Shown: positions 1 to 8,075 of the stretch, in pieces
How the letters are laid out: the number at the start of each line of letters is the position of its first letter
How positions within the stretch are numbered: position 1 is the stretch's first letter
Assembly (NCBI GenBank): GCA_015060695.1
Contig: SUYA01000004.1
Coordinates: forward strand, 124,001 to 188,000
Length of the DNA stretch: 64,000 nt
Reading direction: 5' to 3'
Source: Mediterranea massiliensis
GTDB lineage: Bacteria > Bacteroidota > Bacteroidia > Bacteroidales > Bacteroidaceae
The notes under the pieces: model-generated
The model's input: only the letters and a program-made list of their open reading frames with translations
Told to the model about the DNA's origin: nothing
Databases searched by the model: none
Translations under genes and position numbers: made by a program

Positions 1-24
1 TCTCAGAAGTTTTTTCGTGATTTT

Positions 25-149
25 AATGTCACAATGTCACACAACTGTTAAAATAGTGGGTTAGTGGGCTGATTATGAGCGCAGAAAATGTTAAACGAAA
101 GTGTGACATTAGGTGTGACATTAGCGTGACATTAGTTTTTTAATGTCAC
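25..149. repeat. TGTCAC / GTGACATTAG repeat cluster
   Basis: Two tandem AATGTCAC copies (25-40) are followed by three GTGACATTAG copies starting at 103, 115 and 126, then an inverted TAATGTCAC at 141-149. The last direct copy and the inverted copy form a perfect 9-bp hairpin around a six-base T-rich loop. No gene is visible between 1 and 559. The motifs could be binding sites for a replication or regulatory protein, or the hairpin could end transcription coming from outside the window. I cannot choose between these. Confidence 0.6.
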
Positions 150-203
150 ACACTCTTTTTGTTATTGCCCGAAAAACGAGATAACTATCTGTTCCATCAG
201 TAT

Positions 204-307
204 GAAACACTTTGTTTTAAGTGCTTGAAACAGTTTGTTTCGTATGCTGAAACACTCTGTTTCAAGCTGTGAAACACTTTGTTTCTATGGGAGAAACTGA
301 TAGTTTC
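204..307. repeat. Five GAAAC palindromes in a 22-bp-periodic array
   Basis: Five 15-bp near-perfect palindromes of the form GAAACANNNTGTTTC start at 204, 227, 249, 271 and 293, so the spacing is 23, 22, 22 and 22 bp. The 7-8-bp spacers differ. The last unit, GAAACTGATAGTTTC, has changed on both arms so the palindrome is kept, which suggests selection on symmetry. A 22-bp period is close to two turns of DNA, so an array of protein sites on one face is plausible. The copy number and unit length are too small for CRISPR. Confidence 0.75.
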
Positions 308-482
308 GGCGCACAAAACAGACGCAATACAGCCGTTTTGGAGGCTGAAAATGTCAATTTTAACATTTTTAACCGTTTAAACCGGTGAAATGTGGCTTCA
401 TGGCAACTGGTGTAAATTTTATTTTGCAAATTTATAATTATTACTTTTAATGTTTATAAGGCCTGTATTTGAAAATAACGAG

Positions 483-490
483 TATATTTG
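483..490 (+). promoter_or_regulatory. Probable -7 element of the DUF1848 operon
   Basis: TATATTTG matches the Bacteroidetes -7 consensus TAnnTTTG and lies 70 nt before the ATG at 560. No convincing -33 TTTG sits at the usual distance, so this is a moderate call. Confidence 0.4.
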
Positions 491-559
491 TTGGATTCTT
501 TTTTTATTCTATTTAGTTTTGTACCATAATTTACAGATAAGATAAATTTGTTCTTTTGT

Positions 560-1627
560 ATGGCAAAATGGGATAAAATAGAACGATTAACCGATGATGG
601 AAAATTAGTTTCGATGCAAGCTCCTTTAATTATTTCTGCTAGCCGAAGTACTGATATACCTGCATTTTATGCAGATTGGTTTTTTCATAGGTTACAGAAA
701 GGCTATTCTGCATGGAAGAATCCGTTCAATGGAGTGAAGTCATACGTTTCTTATGAAAATATTCGTTTTATAGTGTTTTGGTCAAAGAATCCACGTCCTT
801 TATTGCCGTATCTATCTTTTTTAAAAGAAAGAAATATTAAATGTTATATTCAATATACACTGAATGATTATGAACAAGAGGGATTAGAAAAAGTTCCTTC
901 TCTTTCATATCGCATTGAGACTTTCAAGTTACTTGTAGAACAGCTTGGAAAAGGTGCAGTGATTTGGCGGTTTGATCCCATGATATTAACAGATAATATA
1001 TCTGTAGATGAATTACTATGTAAAGTGCAGAATATTGGCGATCAATTGAAAGATGATACTGAAAAAATGGTTTTTAGCTATGCCGACATAGGTATGTATA
1101 AGAAAGTTAAACATAATCTTGAAGTTAGTGGTATTTCTTATACTGAATGGGAAATAGAGCAAATGAAAGAGTTTGCATATAAACTTTCTGCTATGAATCG
1201 TGAACGTGGTTGGAACTTCGAACTTGCTACATGTGGAGAGAAAATAGATATAACAGAGTATGGAATTCATCATAATCGATGTATCGATGGCGATCTCATT
1301 ACGCGGCTTGCATGGAACGACAAGGATTTGATGGATTTTATGAAAGTAAAGATTGAGACGATTCCTGCTCCGACTTTGTTTGGAAAGCCTGAATTGCCAG
1401 AAGGTGCAATATCTTTGCCTAATCATCATTTCTTTATTAGTACACATAAAAAAGACATAGGACAGCGTAAGTTTTGCGAATGTATGGCTTCTAAAGATAT
1501 AGGAGAATATAATACATGTCCTCACCTATGTGAATACTGCTATGCCAATACAACCAAACGGTTAGCTTATGAAAACTGGCAGTATCATCAAGGAAATAAA
1601 TTTGGAGATACCATAACAGGGAAATAG
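560..1627 (+). CDS. DUF1848 family protein
   Basis: A 355-aa protein of the uncharacterised DUF1848 family, recognised by ISASRSTDIPAFYADWF near the N terminus and FWSKNPRP around residue 80. Close to the C terminus is CPHLCEYCYANT (Cys320, Cys324, Cys327), a CX3CX2C spacing like that binding the iron-sulfur cluster in radical SAM enzymes, with FCEC shortly before it. Metal or cluster binding is inferred; the reaction is unknown. The ORF track starts at a TTG (548), but the ATG at 560 is preferred. The stop is 3 bp before the helicase-fusion start, so the two genes are almost certainly co-transcribed and may act together. Confidence 0.8.
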   Translation: MAKWDKIERLTDDGKLVSMQAPLIISASRSTDIPAFYADWFFHRLQKGYSAWKNPFNGVKSYVSYENIRFIVFWSKNPRPLLPYLSFLKERNIKCYIQYTLNDYEQEGLEKVPSLSYRIETFKLLVEQLGKGAVIWRFDPMILTDNISVDELLCKVQNIGDQLKDDTEKMVFSYADIGMYKKVKHNLEVSGISYTEWEIEQMKEFAYKLSAMNRERGWNFELATCGEKIDITEYGIHHNRCIDGDLITRLAWNDKDLMDFMKVKIETIPAPTLFGKPELPEGAISLPNHHFFISTHKKDIGQRKFCECMASKDIGEYNTCPHLCEYCYANTTKRLAYENWQYHQGNKFGDTITGK

Positions 1628-1630
1628 AGT

Positions 1631-4279
1631 ATGTCATATGCAGAAGATATACTACAATGTGATAGAATTGATGACATTATTGACTATTGTCACAATGCTT
1701 TGCCTAAAGAATATAGGGGAAAACCATGGACACATCCAGAACTGAATCATGGTAAAGATAGGTTGAATAGCGATGTAGCACTAAATTGTTATGTGTCAGC
1801 ATATGGAGATATGCATGTAGCAAAGTGTCGAGTTGCAATGATGAATTTTCCTTTTAATAATATTCGAGGAAGTATAGAAATAGTTGACTGGGGGTGTGGT
1901 CAAGGTATAGGCTCTGCTACTATAATTGAGATTTTAAGGCAGCATAATCTGTTTCAATGGATTAGAAAAGTCACACTTATTGAGCCTTCTCGTGGTGCTA
2001 TAGAACGAGCTAACGTTAATATTCGTACCCTTACGCGTGGTACAGTTGAAATAGATGTGAAGAATCTTTTTCTTCCTACAAACGATATTCCTGAAGGAGA
2101 AACACTTAATGCTATTGGATATAGATATAATAATGTAATCCATGTTTTTTCAAACATTTTGGATGTTACAACTATTGACTTAGGAGCAATCGCAAGAATG
2201 GTGGCTTCTGCACATGGGAGACATTTTATTTTATGTATCGGTCCTAAGAATGGTGCTGCTTATAGAATTGAAAAGTTTTGTTCTGTTTTTGGAGAACAAA
2301 ACTATTTCAGCCAGATTGATAGTGTACGTTATGCACGCACAAAGAGAACTGGGCATCCTTATACATGCTTTACAAGGTGCTTTGAGTATAATGGTGCATC
2401 AATTGACCTTAACAAATTGACTTTAGTAGGTAAGGAACAAGATGTGATATATGATGAATATGACTTACGTTTACTGATACAAAACAATGTGTTATCGCCT
2501 AAAAAAGCAAGAGTAGCATTGCGGTTACAGAATATTTTGTCTGTAGATGATGTAATGTATATTGATGCTGTAATTAATGAGGTAGTAGTTGATTTTATTA
2601 TTGTTAGGCCAAACAAAGGGGTACTTCTTTTTAATATATTTGAGGAAAACCTTAAAGATTGTACGATTTCAAATAATAAAAAAGAAATAACTATTAATGG
2701 ACATAAATATCAATCGCCCATTGATATAATAAATCTTTGTCAATCTAGTATTAAGGATTGCATAGAAGAACTTTTGATGAGCACGATAGAGAATAGCAAG
2801 AACTTTAGTCTTATCAAAAAGGCTGTTGTATTCTCAGAAAACACTCAAAAAGAGGTAATGAATATCTTAGGATATAAAAATAATAATGTTAACTTCACAT
2901 TTATTTTCGGTAAGGAACTAATAGAAAATAAAGATGTATCACAAAATTTATATACTACAATAGGTTTCCTTTATAATAATAATGCTTTTGATGACGTAGT
3001 GAAAAGAAAATTGGCCAAGATAATATCTCCATCTTGGCATTTCTATCAAGAAGGACGTATTGATATGCAACCGATTGGTGTACAGAAACGATTATCGGAA
3101 AGCAGTATGACACAACAAAAAATTAGTGGAGTTGCAGGCTCTGGAAAAACTCAAGTTTTAGCATTTAGAGCGGTAAATGCCATGAAAAGAACCGGAGGTG
3201 ATGTTTTGGTGTTAACCTATAATATTACTTTAGCTAATTACTTAAAGCTTCGGCTATCTGAAATTAGAGAAGATTTCTCTTGGGAAAAAATAGACATTTA
3301 TCCTTATCATCAGTTTTTTAGGATACGCGCTGCAGAATGTCAGTTACATGTGGAATTTAGTTCATATGAAAATGAGACTTTTTTTGATAATGCTAGAGAT
3401 TATAAAAAGTATTCAGCTATTTTTATTGATGAGGTACAAGATTTTACAACAGAATGGCTTCACATTATCATACGGAATTTTCTTCTTGAACCAGATGGTG
3501 AACTAGTAGTGTTTGGAGATCCCAAACAAAATTTATATCACCGACCTTTGGATGTAAATGGTGATATTCGTATAGGTATAATTCGTGGAGAATGGAATCG
3601 AAAATTAACAAACAGTCGAAGATTTACTAATCCACGTCTTTCAGATCTTGCGACTGCTTTTCAAACAAAATTTATGACAACTTTGCCCACCGATAATATA
3701 GCTATAGATAATAAATTACCGAATTTACTTAATTTCCAAATTCTAAATTATATTGATCTTCGTCAAAATAATACTTTGGATGCCATAGTTGACAATATAA
3801 TTAATATCATTAATAATGACAATAATGAAGCAAGAGATTTTGTTGTGCTTGCTTCATCAACCAAATTACTTCGCAATATTGACTTTAGTTATCGTCAAGC
3901 AACAAAAGAGCAAACAGAAATAACCTTTATTTCAACCGAAGTATTAGATCGTTTAAAGCAAATACATAGGATTACTGATCAAAAGCCTGTTAATTGGAAA
4001 TTTAATAGAGATTTTGAAGCAATTGAGCGAACAAGAAAACAATTGTTTACTACTGATAAGCGTTGCTTGAAACTTTCTACTATACAAAGCTTCAAAGGTT
4101 GGGAGTCTCCTTCTGTTATTGTTATTCTTGAAAGTGACTTGGCATTACATAATACGGCATACCGTCCCATGTCTCCTCAAACTATATATACGGCGATAAC
4201 TCGTGCAAGGGAAAATTTGTATATTCTAAATATTGGGAATGATTCTTATCACAATTTTTTCTACAATCAATCTATATGA
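1631..4279 (+). CDS. Methyltransferase / NERD-like / SF1 helicase fusion
   Basis: An 882-aa multidomain protein. Residues about 60-260 look like a class I SAM-dependent methyltransferase (glycine-rich VDWGCGQGIG at 85, acidic TLIEP after it). Residues about 300-450 resemble a NERD nuclease domain (VDFIIVRPNKGVLLFNIFE), but the expected ExK catalytic pair is not evident, so it may be inactive. Residues about 485-882 are a UvrD-like superfamily 1 helicase: Walker A GVAGSGKT near 500, Walker B FIDEVQDF near 598, GDPKQNLY near 629, STIQSFKGWE near 816 and YTAITRARENL near 853. It overlaps the TerB-like gene by ATGA. The combination suggests a nucleic-acid-targeting, possibly anti-phage, system; that is inference. 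Confidence 0.8.
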   Translation: MSYAEDILQCDRIDDIIDYCHNALPKEYRGKPWTHPELNHGKDRLNSDVALNCYVSAYGDMHVAKCRVAMMNFPFNNIRGSIEIVDWGCGQGIGSATIIEILRQHNLFQWIRKVTLIEPSRGAIERANVNIRTLTRGTVEIDVKNLFLPTNDIPEGETLNAIGYRYNNVIHVFSNILDVTTIDLGAIARMVASAHGRHFILCIGPKNGAAYRIEKFCSVFGEQNYFSQIDSVRYARTKRTGHPYTCFTRCFEYNGASIDLNKLTLVGKEQDVIYDEYDLRLLIQNNVLSPKKARVALRLQNILSVDDVMYIDAVINEVVVDFIIVRPNKGVLLFNIFEENLKDCTISNNKKEITINGHKYQSPIDIINLCQSSIKDCIEELLMSTIENSKNFSLIKKAVVFSENTQKEVMNILGYKNNNVNFTFIFGKELIENKDVSQNLYTTIGFLYNNNAFDDVVKRKLAKIISPSWHFYQEGRIDMQPIGVQKRLSESSMTQQKISGVAGSGKTQVLAFRAVNAMKRTGGDVLVLTYNITLANYLKLRLSEIREDFSWEKIDIYPYHQFFRIRAAECQLHVEFSSYENETFFDNARDYKKYSAIFIDEVQDFTTEWLHIIIRNFLLEPDGELVVFGDPKQNLYHRPLDVNGDIRIGIIRGEWNRKLTNSRRFTNPRLSDLATAFQTKFMTTLPTDNIAIDNKLPNLLNFQILNYIDLRQNNTLDAIVDNIINIINNDNNEARDFVVLASSTKLLRNIDFSYRQATKEQTEITFISTEVLDRLKQIHRITDQKPVNWKFNRDFEAIERTRKQLFTTDKRCLKLSTIQSFKGWESPSVIVILESDLALHNTAYRPMSPQTIYTAITRARENLYILNIGNDSYHNFFYNQSI

Positions 4280-4461
4280 ATAATTTTACAACAATAGAAA
4301 AATATGCAATCATAAAAGTATTGTCACACGTTATGAAAGCTGACGGCATTATTCATCCTAAAGAAGAGGAATATATGAATCATATATACAACGAATTTTC
4401 CATAACAATCAATGATTTAGAAGATATTTCTAATATTAATGATATCACTATTGTCCACTAA
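4276..4461 (+). pseudogene. TerB-like gene, truncated by an IS remnant
   Basis: The 61-aa product begins with a TerB-type helical segment: AIIKVLSHVMKADGIIHPKEEEY followed by a second helix. TerB domains normally span about 110-140 residues, so only the first part is present. The ATG overlaps the helicase-fusion stop (ATGA), which marks it as the third gene of that operon. Its last codons and stop run into the GTCCACT inverted repeat that begins the IS4-family remnant, so the insertion removed the rest. I see no TerB sequence on the other side, implying a later deletion. It might still be made as a short peptide. Confidence 0.65.
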
Positions 4462-5203
4462 AAAAGTGGACGATTAAAAATTAAATAAACTTGGTTCACT
4501 AGAACCGAATCGTTCATTGACATTGTTGATATTTGATTTGTCGAAGAGGTCTCTCAAATGAGTTTTATCAGTAAGTGAGATTCCGATTATTTGCAGGATT
4601 TCATAAACCGACCGTTCGAGTTCCAGATCGTGCTTTAAATTACTACTAAGTAGTAAGTAATTATGACACAATAGATATGTGTTCTTACGGCATTCTCGCT
4701 TGTTTCCTAAAAATTATTGATTTTGAGGTGATGCTTGAGTCATTTGAAGAACAACTCTACACTCCATCGGTTACGATAAAGTTCTGCTACCACAAGTGAA
4801 GGAAGTTTAAAATCGTTTGTCAGAAAGACAAATTCACGTTTCTGTTCTTCATCAAAATAAATGACTCTTCTTAGCGGAATCGGATAATCTTTATAGCTTT
4901 TATAATTGGTAAACTCAATGATTGACTCCGATAAAACGTTCTTCGGAAGTCTCCGTTACCAAAAGATTTGTTTGCACTTAAGATTCTTTTTGGCACGAAC
5001 TACAAAGGTCGCTTCTATCTGTTCAATGTTGAACAAATTGTCGAAGTCGTTATAGCCTCTATCAAAGATATAGTAAGCACCTTTCTTGTAGGGTATTTTA
5101 GGTATCATCATCATATCATGGGTTGATACTGTAATAATATAGAAGTGCGCAGGTGCCTGTACTTCAATATTATATAGTGTGTGAACGTTGATTCCGCCCT
5201 AAC
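4453..5203 (-). mobile_element. IS4-family insertion sequence remnant
   Basis: The left end is a perfect inverted repeat, GTCCACT-AAAAA-AGTGGAC (4453-4471), followed on the minus strand by the C-terminal two-thirds of an IS4-family transposase. The transposase N terminus and the other IS end are missing; similarity stops near 5200. The element is dead and records an insertion-plus-deletion event within the helicase/TerB operon. Confidence 0.75.
4474..5200 (-). pseudogene. IS4-family transposase, degenerate
   Basis: Minus-strand translation gives GGINVHTLYNIEVQAPAHFY, then the DRGY motif (YYIFDRGYNDFDNL), a TAA after KQIFW, and then the IS4 signature Y(2)R(3)E(6)K in YRNRWSVELFFK-stop-LK, where a Trp codon has become TGA. 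Another stop follows INNF. The extreme C terminus survives in a shifted frame as the 65-aa track ORF at 4474-4671, ending RFGSSEPSLFNF. The N-terminal part with the first catalytic Asp is absent. At least three disruptions plus a 5' deletion make it non-functional. Confidence 0.85.
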
Positions 5204-5296
5204 AAATTAAATATCAATCATTTTAAAAAACTATTTCGATTTCTATTGGACATTTATGAGTTAATATATATATTTGCATTTATAACCTCAGTTTAT

Positions 5297-6529
5297 ATGA
5301 ATAGTATAGATTCTCTTTTAGCAATAGACCGACATGTTTCCGAGATAATTAAGGAAATATATGATAATCCGGATTGGAAAAGCTATGTGGATGAAAGACT
5401 ACAATTCAGACAATATACTATTCTTGAAGATGAGAATGAATCATTGGATCAACTGATTCAATGGTACATGAACAAGAAAAGTAAACGAGTACGATATGCA
5501 GGAACTAAACTAAGGAAAGCGTTCTTGACTCTACCTGCAGTTGAGCAAAGAAAAGTTGGATTAGCGCTTCTTACCGGTAGTATGAGTGATACTGAATGGA
5601 TATGTAAACGTCTTAATTATTACAAACCATCCCTGAATGAAGATTGGATTATTAATTGGCATCCATGCTATGCTGATGCGATAGAAGATTGTTGGAATAA
5701 GTATCATGGAATATCTTGTGGGAAATTAATGATCCAATTTCTCAATGAAGAAACTGTGTATAAACATATTGATGAACTGACCGATTTAGAACTTTATTTC
5801 GGTTTATGTCGAAGATTTATTAACGCACCATGGTTTAAGTTAGATATTGAAAAACTAAAAAACTGCACATATATCAATGCCTACCTATATATTATGTCGA
5901 AAACCTCTCAGGGAATTTCTGTGGAAGAGGCTAAGTTGCTTCTTTATCAATGGATAGCAGTATTGATGGTGCATGATGGAAAAAGCCAACGAAAACTAAC
6001 AAAAGAGAATATCTTTTGGAGTTATAGGAGTATGAAATATAGAGTGATAAATGCTTGGGGAATAGACACAGCTTTATATTATCTATTATGCATGAATCAT
6101 ACAAATGTTGTAATGGACTTTCTAAAATGGGATGACTTAATATGTAGGGAATTTTATAATGAAACAGAATATGGCATAGATAGTGAATTTGACGAAGAAA
6201 AATTTAGAGAAGTTATAATTAGGAATTTCCCCAAAGATATGAACTATCTATTAAATATAAATACAAGTTATTACGAATATATATCTACTCCAGGTCAACC
6301 TTATACAAAACCGAGATTGTACCCCGGTTTTGAAAGTGTAGGAAACGATATTCCTATGTATCTTCATTGCTGTCAGCCAGAACTTAAACCAACTATTTAT
6401 CCTGAAACAACAATATATCGAAATATAACGAAAGAAGAATACAACGAAATACTGAATAATAATCCAAATATAAGAAATATGGTTGAAACACTTAATCTAT
6501 CTTTAATAGATAAGGATTCTAAAAAATAA
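5297..6529 (+). CDS. Uncharacterised 410-aa protein
   Basis: I do not recognise this family. The predicted protein is soluble, with no signal peptide or membrane segment, rich in aromatic and charged residues, and mostly helical in the first 300 residues. Tyr/Pro-rich patches (YEYISTPGQPYTKPRLYPGF) lie towards the end. The track begins at a TTG (5246) inside a hydrophobic stretch next to the IS scar; the ATG at 5297 (MNSIDSLLAIDRHV) looks more natural. The gene sits just right of the IS remnant in the AT-rich island, so it may be the last member of the defence-like operon or an independent cargo gene. A strong hairpin follows. Confidence 0.6.
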   Translation: MNSIDSLLAIDRHVSEIIKEIYDNPDWKSYVDERLQFRQYTILEDENESLDQLIQWYMNKKSKRVRYAGTKLRKAFLTLPAVEQRKVGLALLTGSMSDTEWICKRLNYYKPSLNEDWIINWHPCYADAIEDCWNKYHGISCGKLMIQFLNEETVYKHIDELTDLELYFGLCRRFINAPWFKLDIEKLKNCTYINAYLYIMSKTSQGISVEEAKLLLYQWIAVLMVHDGKSQRKLTKENIFWSYRSMKYRVINAWGIDTALYYLLCMNHTNVVMDFLKWDDLICREFYNETEYGIDSEFDEEKFREVIIRNFPKDMNYLLNINTSYYEYISTPGQPYTKPRLYPGFESVGNDIPMYLHCCQPELKPTIYPETTIYRNITKEEYNEILNNNPNIRNMVETLNLSLIDKDSKK

Positions 6530-6570
6530 TCGTAATGATAGAAGCAATAATTATATTTCTATTAACCTAT

Positions 6571-6606
6571 TGGCGGAATTAAGTACGCACTAAATTAATT
6601 CCGCCA
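6571..6606 (+). terminator. Hairpin after the 410-aa gene
   Basis: A perfect 11-bp inverted repeat GGCGGAATTAA / TTAATTCCGCC encloses a 12-nt loop, 42 bp after the stop. It has no clear T-run, so factor-independent termination is possible but not certain. Confidence 0.5.
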
Positions 6607-6627
6607 GTAAGTATAATAATAAAAAAC

Positions 6628-7063
6628 ATGAAAGATAGTCTATCATCGTTGGAACGATTCGTACAGGTTCAAGAGCTGATGTACCCAATCGCATTGGATG
6701 AAGTGAGGAATGGAAGGAAGCGTGGGCATTGGATATGGTACATCTTTCCGCAACTGAAGGGATTGGAAATGAGTGAGAATTCTTAATAATTATGGTATTG
6801 ATGGTATAGAGGAGGCAAGGGCTTATTTGAATCATCCGCTTCTTGGGGCAAGGTTACGGGAGATTACTTCGGCTTTCTTGGCTTTGAAAGGAAAAAGTGC
6901 AGTAGGTGTGTTCGGCCATTTGGATGCGATGAAGGTTTGTTCGTGTATGACGTTGTTTAATGAGGTGGCGGATGATGATTTGTTCCGAAAGGTGCTTGAC
7001 CGCTATTATAATGGGGTGGCGGATGAAAAGACATTGGAGATTTTTGGAAAGTACAGACTTTGA
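6628..7063 (+). pseudogene. DUF1810 family gene, frameshifted
   Basis: Frame 1 from ATG 6628 encodes LERFVQVQELMYPIALDEVR and HWIWYIFPQLKGLEMS, the start of a DUF1810 protein, then hits TAATAA at about 6775. The family similarity resumes in frame 2 as YGIDGIEEARAYLNHPLLGARLRE and continues to CMTLFNEV and DEKTLEIFGK, close to the normal end. A small indel near 6775 therefore splits an otherwise recognisable gene of about 145 codons. The family function is not established. The last codons run directly into a fragment of another gene. Confidence 0.8.
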
Positions 7064-7250
7064 AAGTGCTATCCGATTGGCGGTTTCATTAAGGGGTGAT
7101 GCTGATACGATGGGAGCTATTGCCGGAGGTATTGCGAAGGATTACTATGGGGGTGTGCCAAAATATATCAGTACGGAAGTGCTGAAACGGTTACCGATTG
7201 AGCTTATTGATGTAATGCAGATGTTTTATCGGAAGTTTGTGGGAAAATAA
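7050..7250 (+). pseudogene. ADP-ribosylglycohydrolase C-terminal fragment
   Basis: In frame 3, TDFESAIRLAVSLRGDADT followed by GAIAGGIAKDYYGGVP matches the C-terminal metal-binding region of ADP-ribosylglycohydrolases, whose consensus is GGDxDT (here RGDADT). Only about 65 residues remain; the N-terminal domain is missing. The track ORF at 6960 supplies an out-of-frame DUF1810 segment as its N terminus, which is an artefact. The fragment abuts the DUF1810 remnant, so a deletion has joined the two genes. Confidence 0.75.
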
Positions 7251-7351
7251 TGGGGTAAACCATGCTGTGGCTGGTATTAATGCCTCAATATTTGTATAAG
7301 AAATATTATTTTTTTTGAACTTTTTAGTCTGCTTATTGGTTTTATCAATAG

Positions 7352-7400
7352 ACCGATAGATTTTATCGGTTGGTAGGGTATGAATATACGGCTATCTTTG
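7352..7400 (+). promoter_or_regulatory. dfx promoter with overlapping palindromic operator
   Basis: TTGG (7370-7373), a 19-nt gap and TATCTTTG (7393-7400) form a good Bacteroidetes promoter 44 nt before the dfx ATG. The perfect inverted repeat ACCGATA-GATTT-TATCGGT (7352-7370) touches the -33 element, the usual place for a regulator site. A redox-responsive regulator is a reasonable guess given the gene product. Confidence 0.6.
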
Positions 7401-7443
7401 CAGCAAAGAAAGAGAAAATGTTTAATTGATAAAAATAATAATT

Positions 7444-7818
7444 ATGGCTACAAAGTTTTATAAATGTGCCCACTGTGGCAATGTGATAGTGAAAATGGTT
7501 GATTCGGGTGTTCCTGTGGTGTGCTGCGGAGAGAAGATGCAAGAGTTGGTACCCAATACGGTGGAGGCCAGTGGCGAAAAGCATATCCCTTTTGTGACTC
7601 AGTTGGAGGATAATAAGTTGAAAATTGAGGTGGGTAGTGTACATCATCCCATGCTTCCTGAACATCACATCGCCTTTATTTATGTGGAAACAGAGAATGG
7701 CGGTATTCATGTGAATCTGAAGGATAAACCGGAAGCTATTGTTGCATTAGGCGATGAAAAGGCGGTGGCGGTGTATGAATACTGCAACTTGCACGGATTG
7801 TGGAAGGTGGATATGTAA
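7444..7818 (+). CDS. dfx: Desulfoferrodoxin (2Fe superoxide reductase)
   Basis: This 124-aa protein reduces superoxide to hydrogen peroxide in the cytoplasm of anaerobes without releasing oxygen. The N-terminal desulforedoxin domain carries the four Fe ligands (CAHC, then adjacent CC in VVCCGEKM). The C-terminal superoxide reductase domain carries the Fe(His)4Cys site: GEKHIPFV, HHPMLPEHHI and CNLHGLW. The ATG at 7444 (MATKFYKCAHCG) gives the usual start; the track uses an upstream TTG. It stands alone with its own promoter. All ligands appear intact, so the enzyme should be active. Confidence 0.95.
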   Translation: MATKFYKCAHCGNVIVKMVDSGVPVVCCGEKMQELVPNTVEASGEKHIPFVTQLEDNKLKIEVGSVHHPMLPEHHIAFIYVETENGGIHVNLKDKPEAIVALGDEKAVAVYEYCNLHGLWKVDM

Positions 7819-8075
7819 TCTATAGATAAGAATAAGGAATAGGAGAGGAGGACAGAAGGGGGTCTTCCTCTTCTTGTTTGTGGCAGAAATGTCATGTAAA
7901 ATAGGGATATATTCTGCCAATAGGAGAATGAAAACTGACAATATGGCAGGGAAAATCTTTCTTTGACAACGAAAAACATTTTGGCACAAATTTTGTATAT
8001 AGGTTATTGTTGGCGCGACAAAGCTCCGGCAGAATAAACTTGAATAATAACGAATAAAAATAAAAGAAAAAGATT

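Noticed and set aside
204-307. CRISPR array
   Set aside because: Repeats are 15-bp palindromes with 7-8-bp spacers, far below CRISPR repeat and spacer lengths, and no cas genes are nearby. The same applies to 30687-30770.
1016-1525. 169-aa antisense ORF inside the DUF1848 gene
   Set aside because: Its product looks like a low-complexity shadow translation (CIIFSYIFRSH) and it lies wholly within a well-supported gene.
4462-4473. Rho-independent terminator of the helicase operon
   Set aside because: The GTCCACT/AGTGGAC hairpin looks like one, but it adjoins the transposase remnant and is better read as the IS end.
6960-7250. 96-aa ORF as an intact gene
   Set aside because: Its first third is DUF1810 sequence read in the wrong frame; only the C-terminal part is real, as a fragment.
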